Shown piece by piece: positions 63,621-64,000 of a stretch of 64,000 bases of DNA. The stretch's first letter is position 1. Every line of letters begins with the position of its first letter. Origin of the DNA: Synechococcus sp. CBW1108 (GTDB lineage Bacteria; Cyanobacteriota; Cyanobacteriia; PCC-6307; Cyanobiaceae); the NCBI RefSeq assembly GCF_015840335.1, contig NZ_CP060395.1:1364001-1428000 (forward strand), written 5' to 3'. A program made the position numbers and the translations under genes. The notes beneath the pieces are model-generated. The model searched no databases and had not been told where the DNA came from. It saw only the letters and a list, made by a program, of their open reading frames with translations.

Positions 63621-64000
63621 TTAGGCGCTCTGGTCCAATCCGCCCTTACGGGCCAGCAATTTGAGCCGTTTGCGGGCGGTTTTGTTGCTGGCATCGAGGG
63701 CCATCACCTGCTCATAGGCCTCTTTGGCCTCCTCGCGCTTCAGTTGCTTCTCGAGGGCGTAGGCCAGGTTGTTGAGGGCAACCGGGTAGGCCGGTTTGGC
63801 GGCTAGCGCCAGGCGGTAGTGGCGGATGGCGCTCTTGTAGTTGTTCTGGGCGGCCAGGGCAAAGCCCAGGGCGTTTTCAATCACCGCCTGGGCTTCGGCG
63901 GGCTCCTTGGCGGCCTCGGCTTTTTTCAGGGCCTGCTTGAGCGATTCGGCGGCCTGGCCATACAGGCGCTTGCGCAACTGCACCGAGCCCAGCTCATAGA
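63621..64000 (-). CDS. TPR-repeat protein, Ycf37-like, C-terminal part (5' end outside window)
   Basis: The frame is open to the window edge. It contains about three tetratricopeptide repeats: YGQAAESLKQALKKAE, ALGFALAAQNNYKSAIRHYRLALAAKPAYPVALNNLAYALEK in pieces (NYKSAIRHYRLAL, ALNNLAYALEK), and EEAKEAYEQVMALD. The lead YELGSVQLRKRLY resembles the start of Ycf37-like proteins linked to photosystem I assembly. The N-terminus, where a membrane helix would be, is not visible. Confidence 0.75.
   Translation of the reverse strand, partial: YELGSVQLRKRLYGQAAESLKQALKKAEAAKEPAEAQAVIENALGFALAAQNNYKSAIRHYRLALAAKPAYPVALNNLAYALEKQLKREEAKEAYEQVMALDASNKTARKRLKLLARKGGLDQSA

Overview
The window looks like the chromosome of a high-GC picocyanobacterium of the Cyanobium/Synechococcus type. 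The indicators are a photosystem II psbA gene, a cyanobacterial Gap2-type GAPDH, the sulfolipid genes sqdB and sqdX, a CYP38/TLP40-like lumenal cyclophilin, a Ycf37-like TPR protein, and gene neighbourhoods I associate with that group. Genes are tightly packed, with many start/stop overlaps and short convergent overlaps.

Layout. (1) 1-26.4 kb is core genome: the end of ftsY, an RsbU-like phosphatase, argH, an RNA-binding protein, dusA, an HI0933-type flavoprotein, the type IV pilus set pilB-pilT-pilC, grpE-dnaJ-TusA-like-rsgA, ebfC-murB-murC, gap2, a broken HepT/MntA toxin-antitoxin pair, a lumenal cyclophilin, efp-accB, pdxA, an SDR, an HNH protein, a SNF2 helicase and several small proteins. 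(2) 26.4-29.2 kb holds a gene-poor stretch with a relic PEP-CTERM tail, then psbA (D1 with Glu130) and its terminator. (3) 29.2-32.1 kb is accessory: a primase-helicase of the kind labelled TOTE conflict system, preceded by a RelBE-type pair. (4) 32.4-52.7 kb is a genomic island between two direct copies of a segment of about 550 bp. Each copy holds a RelB-like antitoxin sequence and the 3' 45 nt of tRNA-Gly(CCC); only the right copy has the whole tRNA. (5) 52.8-64 kb is core again: aminotransferase, cbiD, guaA, mrdA (PBP2), sqdX-sqdB, thiG and a TPR protein.

The island carries a divergent pair of a formylglycine-generating enzyme and a secreted sulfatase, an alpha/beta hydrolase with Asp at the nucleophile position, an AraC regulator divergent from an outer-membrane beta-barrel gene, two DUF1400 proteins (one with and one without its hydrolase domain), and a tandem-DUF302 lipoprotein. 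It is heavily reworked by insertion sequences. An IS21-type element splits the barrel gene, and removing it with one 6-bp target duplication restores a continuous frame. An IS5-type element replaces the last residues of the DUF302 protein. A third element has lost its 5' end and is fused in frame to the start of a second AraC gene. A fourth sits in a DUF5615 relic. No integrase is present. The motif TTGCACTT recurs upstream of four island genes or gene pairs and may mark a shared regulon.

Starts were chosen by family alignment from memory, signal peptides and overlaps. No database search was run.
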